64,000 nucleotides of DNA, from positions 606,595-670,594 of the forward strand of contig VEPL01000025.1 of assembly GCA_012026885.1 (NCBI GenBank). Direction: 5' to 3'. The notes under the pieces were generated by a model. That model made no database searches. It was not told the DNA's origin and saw only the letters and a list, made by a program, of their open reading frames with translations. Both the position numbers and the translations under genes were made by a program. Shown in pieces: positions 1-10,755 of this stretch; within the stretch, counting starts at the first letter, position 1; each line of letters starts with the position of its first letter. Source of the stretch: Betaproteobacteria bacterium. GTDB taxonomy: Bacteria; Pseudomonadota; Gammaproteobacteria; Burkholderiales; Rhodocyclaceae.

Positions 1-141
1 AGTCAGCAGGTTGTCGTCGCGTGCGATGACATCGCCGACCTTGACCAGCAATTCCAGAATGAAGACATCACCACTCGCGCACGAGCCACAACTTTCCCAG
101 CACTCCGGGTATTTCGGCATGCGCACGGCGATCGTGTCCAT
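1..141 (-). CDS. biotin/lipoyl-attachment-like domain protein, N-terminal part (runs off the window)
   Basis: Open minus-strand frame from an ATG at 141 to the window edge gives 47 residues. The pattern (glycine-aspartate turns, hydrophobic strand, then VKVGDVIARDDNLL) resembles the first half of a biotinyl/lipoyl carrier domain, where a GDxV-x3-DxL turn precedes the modified lysine. The lysine itself would lie beyond the window. Residues 12-21 carry three cysteines (PECWESCGSC), unusual for a classical lipoyl domain. The ribosome site is weak (GGAAA). It is divergent from the tRNA-Arg gene, with about 65 bases between them. Family placement is from memory of the motif and is moderately sure; the substrate enzyme is unknown. 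Confidence 0.5.
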   Translation of the reverse strand, partial: MDTIAVRMPKYPECWESCGSCASGDVFILELLVKVGDVIARDDNLLT

Positions 142-163
142 CGGCGTTTTCCGGCTGAAAGGC

Positions 164-191
164 TTGCATTCTACGCGCCTGTCCGTATAAT
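164..191 (+). promoter_or_regulatory. sigma-70 promoter of tRNA-Arg
   Basis: TTGCAT (164-169), 16-base spacer, perfect TATAAT (186-191). The predicted start near 198 leaves a leader of about 10 bases before the tRNA at 208, as expected for a stable RNA gene. Confidence 0.75.
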
Positions 192-207
192 GCGCGGCTC
201 TGACAGC

Positions 208-284
208 GCGCCCGTAGCTCAGTTGGATAGAGTACTTGGCTACGAACCAAGGGGTCGGGCGTTCGAATCGCTCCGGGCGCGCCA
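208..284 (+). tRNA. tRNA-Arg (anticodon ACG)
   Basis: 77-base cloverleaf: acceptor GCGCCCG pairs with CGGGCGC, followed by discriminator G and an encoded CCA. The anticodon stem CTTGG/CCAAG closes a loop with ACG. The T arm has the standard GTTCGAATC. ACG is normally deaminated to ICG by TadA to read CGU, CGC and CGA. Confidence 0.95.
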
Positions 285-300
285 TTCAGAACAAGCACTT

Positions 301-326
301 AGGCCACTCAATCGAGTGGCCTTTTG
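301..326 (+). terminator. Rho-independent terminator after tRNA-Arg
   Basis: Perfect 9-bp stem AGGCCACTC (301-309) / GAGTGGCCT (314-322) with loop AATC, followed by TTTT, 16 bases after the tRNA CCA end. Confidence 0.85.
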
Positions 327-405
327 CTTTTGCGCTTGTGCCACGCCTTTCGCGCCCTCATACACGAGGACTGCCGCTGGTGGTATCGGGGGCTGGTTAG
401 GCTTG

Positions 406-432
406 AAAAACCCCGCCGGAGCGGGGTCTTTG
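406..432 (-). terminator. terminator of the hupB-tRNA-Val transcript
   Basis: GC-rich stem CCCCGC / GCGGGG with a 4-base loop; read on the minus strand it is followed by TTTTTC. A run of A/T on both sides may make it bidirectional. It lies 28 bases past the tRNA-Val 3' end. Confidence 0.8.
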
Positions 433-459
433 GCAAATCCGGAGCTATCCGGAGTTGGG

Positions 460-535
460 TGGTGGGTGCTGAGGGGTTCGAACCCCCGACATCCAGCTTG
501 TAAGGCTAGCGCTCTACCAACTGAGCTAAGCACCC
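460..535 (-). tRNA. tRNA-Val (anticodon TAC)
   Basis: 76-base minus-strand cloverleaf: acceptor GGGTGCT / AGCACCC, discriminator A, encoded CCA, anticodon loop CTTACAA giving TAC, T loop GTTCGAACC. It starts only 13 bases after the hupB stop codon with no room for a separate promoter, so it is probably cut out of the hupB transcript. Confidence 0.95.
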
Positions 536-548
536 GAATACTGTGCGT

Positions 549-821
549 CTAGTTGACAGCGTCCTTGAGTCCCTTGCCCGGGCGGAACTTGGGCACCTTG
601 GCAGCCTTGATCTTCAGGGTCTTGCCGGTGCGCGGGTTGCGGCCGGTGCGGGCGGCTCGCTCGCCGACCGAAAAGGTGCCGAAGCCGATCAGCGTGACGC
701 TGTCGCCGGCCTTGAGGGCGTCCTGGACGGCAGCGACAGTGGCATCCAGGGCGCGGCCGGCGGCGGCCTTGGAGATGTCGGCAGCGGCGGCGATCTGGTC
801 GATGAGTTCGGATTTGTTCAT
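549..821 (-). CDS. hupB: DNA-binding protein HU
   Basis: A 90-residue histone-like protein that bends and compacts DNA as a dimer. MNKSELID start, GFGTF beta-arm entry, and the conserved [11 protein letters not shown]-intercalating arm followed by [15 protein letters not shown]. Full length for the family. It has its own strong promoter upstream and sits downstream of lon on the same strand, the standard lon-hup order. The hupB versus hupA label is by lon linkage. Confidence 0.96.
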   Translation of the reverse strand: MNKSELIDQIAAAADISKAAAGRALDATVAAVQDALKAGDSVTLIGFGTFSVGERAARTGRNPRTGKTLKIKAAKVPKFRPGKGLKDAVN

Positions 822-873
822 GGATATCCCCTTGTCATGATGGAAATGGACGGAAAAATCTTGTAAGGGGAGA

Positions 874-903
874 GTTATATATCCGCCGAAATCCTTGTGT
901 CAA
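874..903 (-). promoter_or_regulatory. sigma-70 promoter of hupB
   Basis: On the minus strand a perfect TTGACA (898-903) precedes TATATA at 16 bases (876-881) or TATAAC at 18 bases (874-879). The start codon at 821 leaves a leader of roughly 45 bases. Confidence 0.75.
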
Positions 904-948
904 GGGGATTTTCGGCGATTGCCGGCCTGCGGGACGGTGGTGATGGCG

Positions 949-974
949 ATGCCCGGCGGGGTGGCGCCGGGCAT
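949..974 (-). terminator. hairpin after lon
   Basis: Perfect 10-bp stem ATGCCCGGCG / CGCCGGGCAT with a 6-base loop, starting 11 bases past the lon stop. No U tract follows on the minus strand, so termination may be partial or the hairpin may act as an mRNA end stabiliser. Confidence 0.5.
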
Positions 975-984
975 TCCATTCAAA

Positions 985-3399
985 TCAATGGGTAAGCAAG
1001 GTCTTGCCGACCGCGCTTTCGCCGGAGCCGGTCGCCGCCGCTTCGGCGGGAGCCGCTTCGGGCAGCGCTTCCGGGCGACGCTCGAGCGCGCGTTCGAGCA
1101 CCTGGTCGATCCACTTGACCGGGACGATCTCGATGCGGTTCTTGATGTTGTCCGGGATTTCCGCCAGATCCTTGACGTTCTCCTCAGGGATCAAGGCCGT
1201 CTTGAGGCCACCGCGGACGGCTGCCAGCAGCTTCTCCTTGAGCCCGCCGATGGCCAGAACCTCGCCGCGCAGGGTGATCTCGCCGGTCATCGCGATGTCG
1301 CAACGAACCGGGATGCCGGTGTAGGCAGAAACCAGCGCCGTGGAGATGGCGATGCCGGCGGAAGGGCCGTCCTTGGGCGTGGCGCCCTCGGGGAAGTGGA
1401 CGTGGATGTCGGTCTTCTCGAAGCGCTCGTCAGCAATGCCGAGCGGGCGCGCGCGGGCGCGGACGACGGTGCGCGCTGCTTCGACCGATTCCTTCATGAC
1501 ATCGCCCAGGCTACCGGTGCGCATGGTGTTGCCCTTGCCGGGCATTAGCGCGCACTCGATGGTCAGCAGTTCACCGCCAACCTCGGTCCAGGCAAGGCCG
1601 GTCACCTGGCCGACCTGGTTTTCCTTTTCGGCCATGCCGAAGGTGTAGCGGTGCACGCCCAGGAACTTGTCGAGGTTTCGGGCGTTGACGATGATCTTGG
1701 TCGCCCGTTTCTTGAGGACGATCGTCTTGACCACCTTGCGGCAGATCTTGGAAATCTCGCGCTCGAGGGCCCGCACACCTGCCTCGCGGGTGTAGTAACG
1801 GACGATATCGCGGATGGCGCTGTCGGCAACCGAGAGTTCGGTCGCCTTGACGCCATTGTTCTTCATCTGCTTCGGCAGCAGGTAGCGCATCGCGATGTTG
1901 ATCTTCTCGTCTTCGGTGTAGCCCGAGAGGCGGATGACTTCCATGCGGTCGAGCAGCGGCGCCGGGATGTTCAGCGTGTTGGCGGTGGCCACGAACATCA
2001 CGTCGGAGAGATCGAAGTCCACTTCGACGTAGTGGTCCTGGAAAGTGTGGTTCTGTTCGGGATCGAGCACCTCGAGCAGGGCAGATGACGGGTCGCCGCG
2101 GAAATCCTGGCCGAGCTTGTCTACCTCGTCGAGGAGGAAGAGCGGGTTGCGCACGCCGACCTTGGTCAGGCTGCTGAGGATCTTGCCAGGCATCGAGCCA
2201 ATGTAGGTGCGGCGGTGGCCGCGGATCTCGGCTTCGTCACGCATACCGCCGAGCGCCATGCGCACGAACTTGCGGTTGGTCGCCTTGGCAATGGACTGGC
2301 CAAGCGACGTCTTGCCGACCCCGGGTGGGCCGACCAGGCAGAGGATGGGGGCCTTGACCTTGTCGACGCGCTGTTGCACGGCGAGATACTCGACGATGCG
2401 TTCCTTGACCTTCTCAAGGCCGTAATGGTCGGTGTCGAGCACCTTCTCGGCCTGGCGCAGGTCCTTGCTGATGCGCGTCTTCTTGCGCCAGGGCAGGCCG
2501 ACCAGGGTCTCGATGAAGTTGCGGACGACGGTGGCCTCGGCCGACATCGGCGACATCAGGCGCAGCTTCTTCAGTTCGCCCTGGGCCTTGGCCAAGGCTT
2601 CCTTGCTCATGCCGGCGGCCTTGACCTTCTTGTCGAGTTCCTCGAGGTCGGCCCCTTCCTCGCCTTCGCCGAGTTCCTTCTGGATGGCCTTAACCTGCTC
2701 GTTGAGGTAGTACTCGCGCTGGCTCTTTTCCATCTGGCGCTTGACGCGTCCGCGGATGCGCTTTTCGACCTGAAGGATGTCGATCTCGGATTCGAGTTGC
2801 GAGAGCAGGCGGTCGATGCGGTCGCGGATGCTCTCCATTTCCAGCACTTCCTGCTTTTGCTCGAGCTTGAGCGGCAGGTGGGCGGCGATGGTGTCGGCCA
2901 GGCGGCCGGCATCCTCGATGCCGGCGATGGAGGAGAGCACTTCCGGCGGGATCTTCTTGTTCAGCTTGACGAACTGGTCGAATTGGGCGACCACGGCGCG
3001 GCGCATCGCCTCGATCTCGTGGTCTTCGACCGTGGCCTGCGGAATCGGCGTGGCAGTTGCCATGAACATCGCGGGCTGCACTGCGATGGCCTCGACGCGC
3101 GCGCGCTGCGTGCCTTCGACCAGCACCTTGACCGTGCCGTCGGGGAGCTTGAGCATCTGCAGGATGTTGGCCAGACAGCCGATGCGATAGAGGTCGTCGG
3201 GCTCGGGTTCGTCCTTGGCCGCGGATTTCTGGGCCAGGAGGAGGATGTTCTTGCCGCCCTCCATCGCCATTTCGAGCGCCTTGATCGACTTGGGACGGCC
3301 GACGAAGAGCGGAATGACCATGTGCGGGAACACGACCACGTCGCGTAGCGGCAACAAGGGCAATTCGACGGTTTCCGGCAGGGTGTTGGGGTTGCTCAT
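985..3399 (-). CDS. lon: ATP-dependent protease Lon
   Basis: An 804-residue cytoplasmic AAA+ serine protease that degrades misfolded and regulatory proteins. The N-terminal LON substrate domain (PLLPLRDVVVFP) is followed by a coiled-coil region, Walker A GPPGVGKTS at residues 357-365, the Walker B/sensor region, and a C-terminal protease domain with the catalytic serine in PKDGPSAGI and downstream lysine of the Ser-Lys dyad. The length is normal. It follows clpX by 66 bases but has its own heat-shock-type promoter in that gap, so it can be expressed apart from clpPX. Confidence 0.98.
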   Translation of the reverse strand: MSNPNTLPETVELPLLPLRDVVVFPHMVIPLFVGRPKSIKALEMAMEGGKNILLLAQKSAAKDEPEPDDLYRIGCLANILQMLKLPDGTVKVLVEGTQRARVEAIAVQPAMFMATATPIPQATVEDHEIEAMRRAVVAQFDQFVKLNKKIPPEVLSSIAGIEDAGRLADTIAAHLPLKLEQKQEVLEMESIRDRIDRLLSQLESEIDILQVEKRIRGRVKRQMEKSQREYYLNEQVKAIQKELGEGEEGADLEELDKKVKAAGMSKEALAKAQGELKKLRLMSPMSAEATVVRNFIETLVGLPWRKKTRISKDLRQAEKVLDTDHYGLEKVKERIVEYLAVQQRVDKVKAPILCLVGPPGVGKTSLGQSIAKATNRKFVRMALGGMRDEAEIRGHRRTYIGSMPGKILSSLTKVGVRNPLFLLDEVDKLGQDFRGDPSSALLEVLDPEQNHTFQDHYVEVDFDLSDVMFVATANTLNIPAPLLDRMEVIRLSGYTEDEKINIAMRYLLPKQMKNNGVKATELSVADSAIRDIVRYYTREAGVRALEREISKICRKVVKTIVLKKRATKIIVNARNLDKFLGVHRYTFGMAEKENQVGQVTGLAWTEVGGELLTIECALMPGKGNTMRTGSLGDVMKESVEAARTVVRARARPLGIADERFEKTDIHVHFPEGATPKDGPSAGIAISTALVSAYTGIPVRCDIAMTGEITLRGEVLAIGGLKEKLLAAVRGGLKTALIPEENVKDLAEIPDNIKNRIEIVPVKWIDQVLERALERRPEALPEAAPAEAAATGSGESAVGKTLLTH

Positions 3400-3430
3400 G
3401 ACGTTGCCTTCTAATGGGTCAATGGCCCCC

Positions 3431-3458
3431 AGATGAGGCCTGGAAACCGATTTTCAAG
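3431..3458 (-). promoter_or_regulatory. sigma-32-type heat-shock promoter of lon
   Basis: On the minus strand CTTGAA (3453-3458) is followed after 14 bases by CCTCATCT (3431-3438), one mismatch from the sigma-32 -10 consensus CCCCATNT and with consensus-like spacing. It lies in the clpX-lon gap, with the start site expected about 25 bases before the lon ATG. lon is a classical RpoH target in proteobacteria, which supports the call. Confidence 0.7.
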
Positions 3459-3465
3459 GGCCGGC

Positions 3466-4728
3466 TCAGTTGGAGCCGGACACCTTTGGCTGGTCAGCGT
3501 AGATGAGCAACGGCGGCGTGTCGCCGGTGATCATGTTTTCGTCGATGACGACCTTTTCGACATTTTCCATTCCGGGGAGTTCGTACATCGTGTCGAGCAG
3601 CGAATGCTCGAGGATGGAGCGCAGCCCGCGGGCGCCGGTCTTGCGTTCGAGCGCCTTGCGGGCGATCGCCGAGAGCGCCGAGGGGCGCACTTCCAGTTCG
3701 ACGTTCTCCATCGAGAACAGCTTCTGGTATTGCTTGATCAGCGCATTGCGTGGCTCGGTGAGAATCTGCACCAGCGCAGCTTCTTCGAGCTCCTGCAGGG
3801 TCGCGACCACCGGCAGGCGGCCGATCAGCTCGGGAATCAGGCCGAACTTGATCAGGTCCTCGGGCTCCGCTTCCTGCAGGATCTTGCCGACGGCCCTCTT
3901 GTCGTCCTTGCTCTTGACCTCGGCGCCGAAGCCGATGCCACCCTTCTCGGAGCGGTTGCGGATGATTTTCTCGAGGCCGTCGAAGGCGCCGCCGCAGACG
4001 AAGAGGATGTTGGTCGTGTCGACCTGGACGAAATCCTGGTTCGGGTGCTTGCGGCCACCCTGCGGCGGAATCGACGCGACCGTTCCCTCGATCAGCTTGA
4101 GCAGCGCCTGCTGCACGCCTTCGCCGGATACGTCGCGGGTGATCGACGGGTTGTCGGACTTGCGCGAGATCTTGTCGATCTCGTCGATGTAGACGATGCC
4201 CTGCTGCGCCTTCTCGATGTCGTAGTCGCACTTCTGCAGGAGCTTCTGGATGATGTTCTCGACGTCCTCGCCAACGTAGCCGGCTTCGGTGAGGGTCGTG
4301 GCATCAGCCATCACGAAGGGCACATTGAGCAGCCTTGCCAGCGTCTGGGCGAGCAGGGTCTTGCCCGAACCGGTCGGGCCGACGAGCAGGATGTTGCTCT
4401 TGGCCAGCTCGACGTCATCGGTGTTGCGTGCCGTGTGGCGCAGGCGCTTGTAGTGGTTGTAGACGGCGACCGCGAGGATGCGCTTTGCGACTTCCTGGCC
4501 GATCACGTACTGATCGAGGATCGAACAGATCTCGCGCGGCGTCGGCAGGTCCGACCCGGCGGCCTTCGCCGCTTCCTCGGGCAACTCGTCGCGGATGATG
4601 TCGTTGCACAGCGCGATGCATTCGTCGCAGATGAACACCGACGGGCCGGCGATCAGCTTCTTGACCTCGTGCTGGCTCTTGCCGCAGAAGGAGCAGTAGA
4701 GGAGTTTTTCCTGGCCGCCTTTGGACAT
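3466..4728 (-). CDS. clpX: ATP-dependent Clp protease ATP-binding subunit ClpX
   Basis: A 420-residue AAA+ unfoldase that feeds substrates into ClpP. N-terminal C4 zinc domain with cysteines at 12, 15, 34 and 37, Walker A GPTGSGKT at 117-124, pore loop GYVGEDVE, Walker B VYIDEID and the IGF-type loop that docks on ClpP (KGGIGFGAE). ATG preceded by GAAGGAAA. It lies 16 bases downstream of clpP in a tig-clpP-clpX run. Confidence 0.98.
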   Translation of the reverse strand: MSKGGQEKLLYCSFCGKSQHEVKKLIAGPSVFICDECIALCNDIIRDELPEEAAKAAGSDLPTPREICSILDQYVIGQEVAKRILAVAVYNHYKRLRHTARNTDDVELAKSNILLVGPTGSGKTLLAQTLARLLNVPFVMADATTLTEAGYVGEDVENIIQKLLQKCDYDIEKAQQGIVYIDEIDKISRKSDNPSITRDVSGEGVQQALLKLIEGTVASIPPQGGRKHPNQDFVQVDTTNILFVCGGAFDGLEKIIRNRSEKGGIGFGAEVKSKDDKRAVGKILQEAEPEDLIKFGLIPELIGRLPVVATLQELEEAALVQILTEPRNALIKQYQKLFSMENVELEVRPSALSAIARKALERKTGARGLRSILEHSLLDTMYELPGMENVEKVVIDENMITGDTPPLLIYADQPKVSGSN

Positions 4729-4744
4729 AGGGGTTTCCTTCGTG

Positions 4745-5374
4745 TCAGGCCGCGTCGCGGCGGGTCAACACCTTGTCGATGAGTCCGTATTCTGCCGCTT
4801 CTGCGGCGGAAAGGAAATTGTCGCGATCGGTGTCCTTCTCGATGCGCTCCAGCGGCTGGCCGGTATGCTCGGCCATGATCCGGTTGAGCTTGTCGCGGAT
4901 CGACAGGATTTCCTTGGCGTGAATGGCGATATCCGAGGCCTGACCCTGGAAGCCGCCCAGCGGCTGGTGGATCATCACGCGCGAATTGGGCAGCGCGAAA
5001 CGCTTGTCCTTGGCGCCGGCGCAGAGCAGGAAAGCGCCCATCGAGGCGGCTTGGCCGATGCACAGCGTCGACACGTCGGGCTTGATGAACTGCATCGTGT
5101 CGTAGATCGACAGGCCGGCTGTGACGGAACCGCCGGGCGAGTTGATGTAGAAGTAGATGTCCTTGTCCGGGTTCTCTGCCTCGAGGAAGAGAAGCTGGGC
5201 GACGACCAGGTTGGCGCTGGCGTCGTTGACCGGGCCGACCAGGAAGATCACGCGTTCCTTGAGCAGGCGCGAATAGATGTCGAAGGCGCGTTCGCCGCGC
5301 CCGCTCTGCTCGATGACCATCGGCACGAGGCCTAGGGCCTGCGGATCGAGGTGGTTGGCGTTGTCGAAATTCAT
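4745..5374 (-). CDS. clpP: ATP-dependent Clp protease proteolytic subunit ClpP
   Basis: A serine protease forming the tetradecameric chamber used with ClpX. Catalytic Ser111 in GQAASMGAF and His136 in RVMIHQP. Start set at the ATG at 5374 (209 residues) because AAGGAAGG stands six bases upstream. The frame extends to a TTG at 5404 without a good ribosome site, and the extra ten residues are not typical of the family. Downstream of tig by about 50 bases. Confidence 0.97.
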   Translation of the reverse strand: MNFDNANHLDPQALGLVPMVIEQSGRGERAFDIYSRLLKERVIFLVGPVNDASANLVVAQLLFLEAENPDKDIYFYINSPGGSVTAGLSIYDTMQFIKPDVSTLCIGQAASMGAFLLCAGAKDKRFALPNSRVMIHQPLGGFQGQASDIAIHAKEILSIRDKLNRIMAEHTGQPLERIEKDTDRDNFLSAAEAAEYGLIDKVLTRRDAA

Positions 5375-5423
5375 GTCGGCCCTTCCTTGTGGCGTTTCGG
5401 ACAATTGTCGCAGCAGCGACGGA

Positions 5424-6728
5424 TTACTGCTTCTGGCCCATCAGTTCGTCGAAGACGGCGGCCTTGTCACTGACCTTGGCCTTGCCGAGCACCCAGTCAA
5501 CGACGTTGCCCTCGATGACGACACCCTCGATCTCGCCCAGCCGCTGCGGCTGCGCGTAGTACCAGCGGATGACTTCCTCGGGTTGCTCGTAGCTGGCGGC
5601 ATTTTCCTCGACGAGGGCGCGCACCTGTTCCGGGCTGGCCTGCAGCTTCTCCGACTTGACGACTTCAGCAAGAATCAGGCCGAGCGTGACGCGGCGCTTG
5701 GCCTGGTCGGCGAACCACTCGGGCTGGATGGGCATGTCCTTGGTCTTCATGCCGCGCTGCTCCATGTCCTGGCGGGCTGCCTGCATCAGGCGCTGGATCT
5801 CCATCTCGACCAGGGCGTTGGGCACCGTGATGGGGTTGGCCTTGAGCAGGGCCTCCATGACCTGGTCCTTGAGCTTGCCCTCGATGCGGCGCTTGACCTC
5901 GCGCTTCAGGTTGGCTTCGACCTCGGCGCGCATCTTGGCGACGTCGCCGTCGGCGATGCCCATGCCCGTGGCGAATTCGCTGTCGATCTCCGGCAGCTTG
6001 GGTCCCTGGACCTCCTTGACGGTGATGTCGAACTGCACGGTCTGGCCGGCGAGGTCCTTCGAGAAATAATCGGCCGGGAAGGTCAGGTCGAAGGTCTTGG
6101 CGTCGCCTGCCGTACAGCCGCTGACCGCCTTCTCGAAGTCGGCCAGCATCATGCCCTGGCCAAGGACGAACGGATAATCCTTCGCTTCGCCACCCTGGAA
6201 CGGCACGCCGTCCTTCTTGCCGAGGAAGTCGATGACGACGCGGTCGCCTTCGGCGGCGGCGCGCTCGACGGCCTCGTAGGAAACGCGCTGCTGGCGCAGG
6301 ATGTCGAGCGTCTTGTCGACTTCGGCTGCGCCGATCTCGAGGACCGGACGCTCGATTTCCGTGGAGGACAGGTCGCCGAGGGTAATTTCCGGGTAAACCT
6401 CGAAGATCGCGGAGAACTCGAGGTGGGTCGTGCTGTCGGTGGTCTTCGGTTCGATGCGCGGATAACCGGCGACCCGCATCTTGCGCTCGGTGACGGTTTC
6501 GCCGAAGACGCGGTCGAGTTCCTCGGACAGCACCTCGTGGCGTGCCTGGTCACCATATTGCTGGCGGACGATGCTGAACGGCACCTTGCCGGGACGGAAG
6601 CCAGGCATCTTCATGTTCTTGCCCATGCGCTTCAGGCGCTGTTCCATTTCCTTCTCGACATCGGCAATGGCGATGGCGAGATCGATGCGGCGTTCCAGTT
6701 CGTTGGCTTGAGCGGGGGTCGCTTCCAT
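5424..6728 (-). CDS. tig: trigger factor (ribosome-associated chaperone and peptidyl-prolyl isomerase)
   Basis: A 434-residue protein that binds nascent chains at the ribosome exit. It has the N-terminal ribosome-docking signature ([12 protein letters not shown]), a central FKBP-like isomerase domain ([15 protein letters not shown]) and a long helical C-terminal domain. ATG with AAGGAAAT ribosome site. First gene of tig-clpP-clpX, linking co-translational folding and degradation. A TGC-TAGAAT extended -10 lies about 40 bases upstream. Confidence 0.98.
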   Translation of the reverse strand: MEATPAQANELERRIDLAIAIADVEKEMEQRLKRMGKNMKMPGFRPGKVPFSIVRQQYGDQARHEVLSEELDRVFGETVTERKMRVAGYPRIEPKTTDSTTHLEFSAIFEVYPEITLGDLSSTEIERPVLEIGAAEVDKTLDILRQQRVSYEAVERAAAEGDRVVIDFLGKKDGVPFQGGEAKDYPFVLGQGMMLADFEKAVSGCTAGDAKTFDLTFPADYFSKDLAGQTVQFDITVKEVQGPKLPEIDSEFATGMGIADGDVAKMRAEVEANLKREVKRRIEGKLKDQVMEALLKANPITVPNALVEMEIQRLMQAARQDMEQRGMKTKDMPIQPEWFADQAKRRVTLGLILAEVVKSEKLQASPEQVRALVEENAASYEQPEEVIRWYYAQPQRLGEIEGVVIEGNVVDWVLGKAKVSDKAAVFDELMGQKQ

Positions 6729-6768
6729 GTGATTTCCTTGTGACGTCGAGCCGAAAGTAAAGCCGAGA

Positions 6769-6777
6769 ATTCTAGCA
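6769..6777 (-). promoter_or_regulatory. extended -10 promoter element of tig
   Basis: Minus strand TGCTAGAAT: TAGAAT with an upstream TGn extension. No good -35 hexamer is visible. Distance to the ATG is about 40 bases. Confidence 0.45.
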
Positions 6778-6818
6778 CGGGGCGACCGCGCCGGTATGCC
6801 GGAAGCGAGATGGACCGC

Positions 6819-6847
6819 TGGACACGGGCCGCGCGTCTGGCTACAAT
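6819..6847 (+). promoter_or_regulatory. sigma-70 promoter of tRNA-His
   Basis: TGGACA (6819-6824), a 17-base spacer and TACAAT (6842-6847), each one mismatch from consensus. The predicted start is about 10 bases before the tRNA. Confidence 0.75.
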
Positions 6848-6863
6848 TCGCGCCTCTCGCGAT

Positions 6864-6940
6864 GGCGGCATTAGCTCAGTCGGTAGAGCACTGGATTGTG
6901 ATTCCAGGTGTCACCGGTTCGATCCCGGTATGTCGCCCCA
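6864..6940 (+). tRNA. tRNA-His (anticodon GTG)
   Basis: 77-base cloverleaf with the histidine-specific extra G at -1 encoded in the genome and paired to C73. Anticodon stem CTGGA/TCCAG with loop TTGTGAT. T arm ACCGG/CCGGT. CCA is encoded. Confidence 0.95.
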
Positions 6941-6944
6941 GACA

Positions 6945-6977
6945 AAAGCCCCGCGGCCGCAAGGTTTGCGGGGCTTT
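6945..6977 (+). terminator. terminator of tRNA-His
   Basis: Perfect 10-bp stem AAAGCCCCGC (6945-6954) / GCGGGGCTTT (6968-6977) starting four bases after the tRNA CCA. Confidence 0.75.
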
Positions 6978-7018
6978 CCCTTTGTCCGGGCCGTGGCGGC
7001 CCGCCCCGGAGCTAGACC

Positions 7019-8476
7019 ATGGATTGCCAGCCCCCGTTTGCCGACCTGTCGCCGACCATCGTCTGGAAGCATTTCGCGACACTGTGCCGGACGCCGCGCA
7101 TCTCGAAACAGGAGGCAGCCCTGCGCAGCATGCTGCATGCCTGGGCGCTTGACCGCGGCCTCGATGCGGTCGTCGACGCCGCCGGAAACCTGCTCGTCCG
7201 CAAGCCCGCGACGCCAGGCCGCGAGAATGTCCGCGGGGTCGTCCTCCAGGCGCACCTCGACATGGTGTGCCAGGCCAACGAAGGAGTCGTTCACGATTTC
7301 GCCCGTGATCCGCTCCGGCCCTTGGTGCGCGACGGCTGGCTGGTGGCGCCGGAGACCACGCTGGGCGCCGACAACGGCATCGGCGTCGCACTGATCCTCG
7401 CGGCGCTCGAGGATGACAGCCTCGTCCACGGTCCGCTCGAGGCGCTGCTGACGGTCGACGAGGAGGCCGGCATGGGCGGCGCGCACGGCCTTGCGGCCGG
7501 GGCGTTGCAGGGGCGACTGATGCTCAACCTGGATACCGAGGCGTGGGGCGAATTCTTTGTCGGTTGCGCCGGTGGCTGCGATGTTGATGTCGAGCGGACC
7601 GCTGTCCCGGAGGCGCCGCCCCCGGGCTGGAACTTCCGCCGGATCGACCTGCGCGGGCTGCGCGGTGGCCATTCCGGTGTCGATATCCATGAAGGGCGTG
7701 GCAATGCGCTCAAGCTCCTTGTCCGCGTGCTGCGCGACCTCGAGGCGGCCGTGCCGCTGCGCCTGGCGCAGCTGGCCGGAGGTACCGCGCGCAACGCGCT
7801 GCCGCGTGAGGCCCACGCCGTCGTGGCGATCGCGCCCGGGTTCGAGGCGGCCTTGGCGGACCGGTTGGCGGACTGGCAGGCCGGCCTGTCCGCCGAACTG
7901 AACGATATCGACCCGGGTTTGGTGCTGACGTCGGCGGAAGCGGCGCCGGAACCGGTGGTGAGCGAGGCCGAGCAGCGGGTCTGGCTGGCGTCGCTGCACG
8001 CGGCGCCGTTCGGCGTCGAGCAATGGAGCCGGCATCTTCCCGGTGTCGTCGAAACCTCGAACAACGTCGGCGTCGTCGCGCTCGGCGCCGCCGGCGGACG
8101 CGCCAATTTCATGGTCCGCTCGCTGGTCGACCGCGGCAGCGAGGCGCTGGCATCGCGCATCGTCAGCCTCTTCGCGCTGTCGGGGACGCCGGCGCGCGTG
8201 TCGGGGCGCTATCCGGGCTGGGCGCCCGATCCCGCCTCGGCCCTGCTGGCCCTGTGCAAGGAAACCTACCGCCGCGAATTCGGGGCGGACGCCGCCGTGC
8301 AGGTGATTCATGCCGGGCTGGAGTGCGGCATCATCGGCGCCAAGCATCCGGGCATGGACACCGTGTCGTTCGGTCCGACGATCCGCGGTGCCCACGCCCC
8401 GGGCGAGGCGGTCGAGATCGCCTCGGTCGGGCGCTGCTGGCACTTGTTGCAGGCCATCCTGGCTGCAGTAAGCTAG
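7019..8476 (+). CDS. pepD: beta-alanyl-histidine (aminoacyl-histidine) dipeptidase, M20C family
   Basis: A 485-residue cytosolic metallodipeptidase expected to hydrolyse Xaa-His and other dipeptides. Two-zinc site residues are visible: His79 and Asp81 in QAHLDMV, Asp118 in GADNGIG, the Glu148-Glu149 pair in VDEEAGMG, Asp in NLDTE, and a C-terminal His in the IRGAHAPGE region. The GGHSGVDIH motif starts the lid/dimer domain. Length matches the family. Sits alone between the tRNA-His terminator and a small lipoprotein gene. The exact dipeptide range cannot be read from sequence. Confidence 0.93.
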   Translation: MDCQPPFADLSPTIVWKHFATLCRTPRISKQEAALRSMLHAWALDRGLDAVVDAAGNLLVRKPATPGRENVRGVVLQAHLDMVCQANEGVVHDFARDPLRPLVRDGWLVAPETTLGADNGIGVALILAALEDDSLVHGPLEALLTVDEEAGMGGAHGLAAGALQGRLMLNLDTEAWGEFFVGCAGGCDVDVERTAVPEAPPPGWNFRRIDLRGLRGGHSGVDIHEGRGNALKLLVRVLRDLEAAVPLRLAQLAGGTARNALPREAHAVVAIAPGFEAALADRLADWQAGLSAELNDIDPGLVLTSAEAAPEPVVSEAEQRVWLASLHAAPFGVEQWSRHLPGVVETSNNVGVVALGAAGGRANFMVRSLVDRGSEALASRIVSLFALSGTPARVSGRYPGWAPDPASALLALCKETYRREFGADAAVQVIHAGLECGIIGAKHPGMDTVSFGPTIRGAHAPGEAVEIASVGRCWHLLQAILAAVS

Positions 8477-8502
8477 ACGCCGGAACAGCCTGGGGAGAAT
8501 GT

Positions 8503-8706
8503 ATGCGATCCGTTTTGGTGCTTTTGGCGCTGTCGACCGCAGCAGCCTGCGGTGTCGAGACCGTCGGCACGGCGGCGACCGGGGCGGCGATCAAGAAACA
8601 GGAAGTCGAGCAGGGCAAGGCGACGATGCAGCAGATGCAGCAGCGCATCGACGCGGCCGGCCAGCAAAGCCAGCAGCGGGCGGAGCAGGCGGGCGGGGAA
8701 AAATAG
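8503..8706 (+). CDS. small Gln-rich lipoprotein, unknown function
   Basis: 67 residues after an ATG preceded by GGGGAGAA. Hydrophobic signal MRSVLVLLALSTAAAC ends in a lipobox-like AAAC with Cys16 as the expected lipidated residue. The mature part is short and helical, rich in Gln, Glu and Lys (MQQMQQRIDAAGQQSQQR), likely a coiled coil. It ends seven bases from the convergent prmB stop. I recognise no family; it resembles the many tiny envelope lipoproteins of proteobacteria. Membrane localisation is inferred from the signal. Confidence 0.7.
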   Translation: MRSVLVLLALSTAAACGVETVGTAATGAAIKKQEVEQGKATMQQMQQRIDAAGQQSQQRAEQAGGEK

Positions 8707-8713
8707 CGGCCGC

Positions 8714-10755
<2,042 letters not shown>

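Noticed and set aside
5375-5404. TTG start adding ten residues to ClpP
   Set aside because: A strong AAGGAAGG site serves the ATG at 5374 and the extension is atypical.
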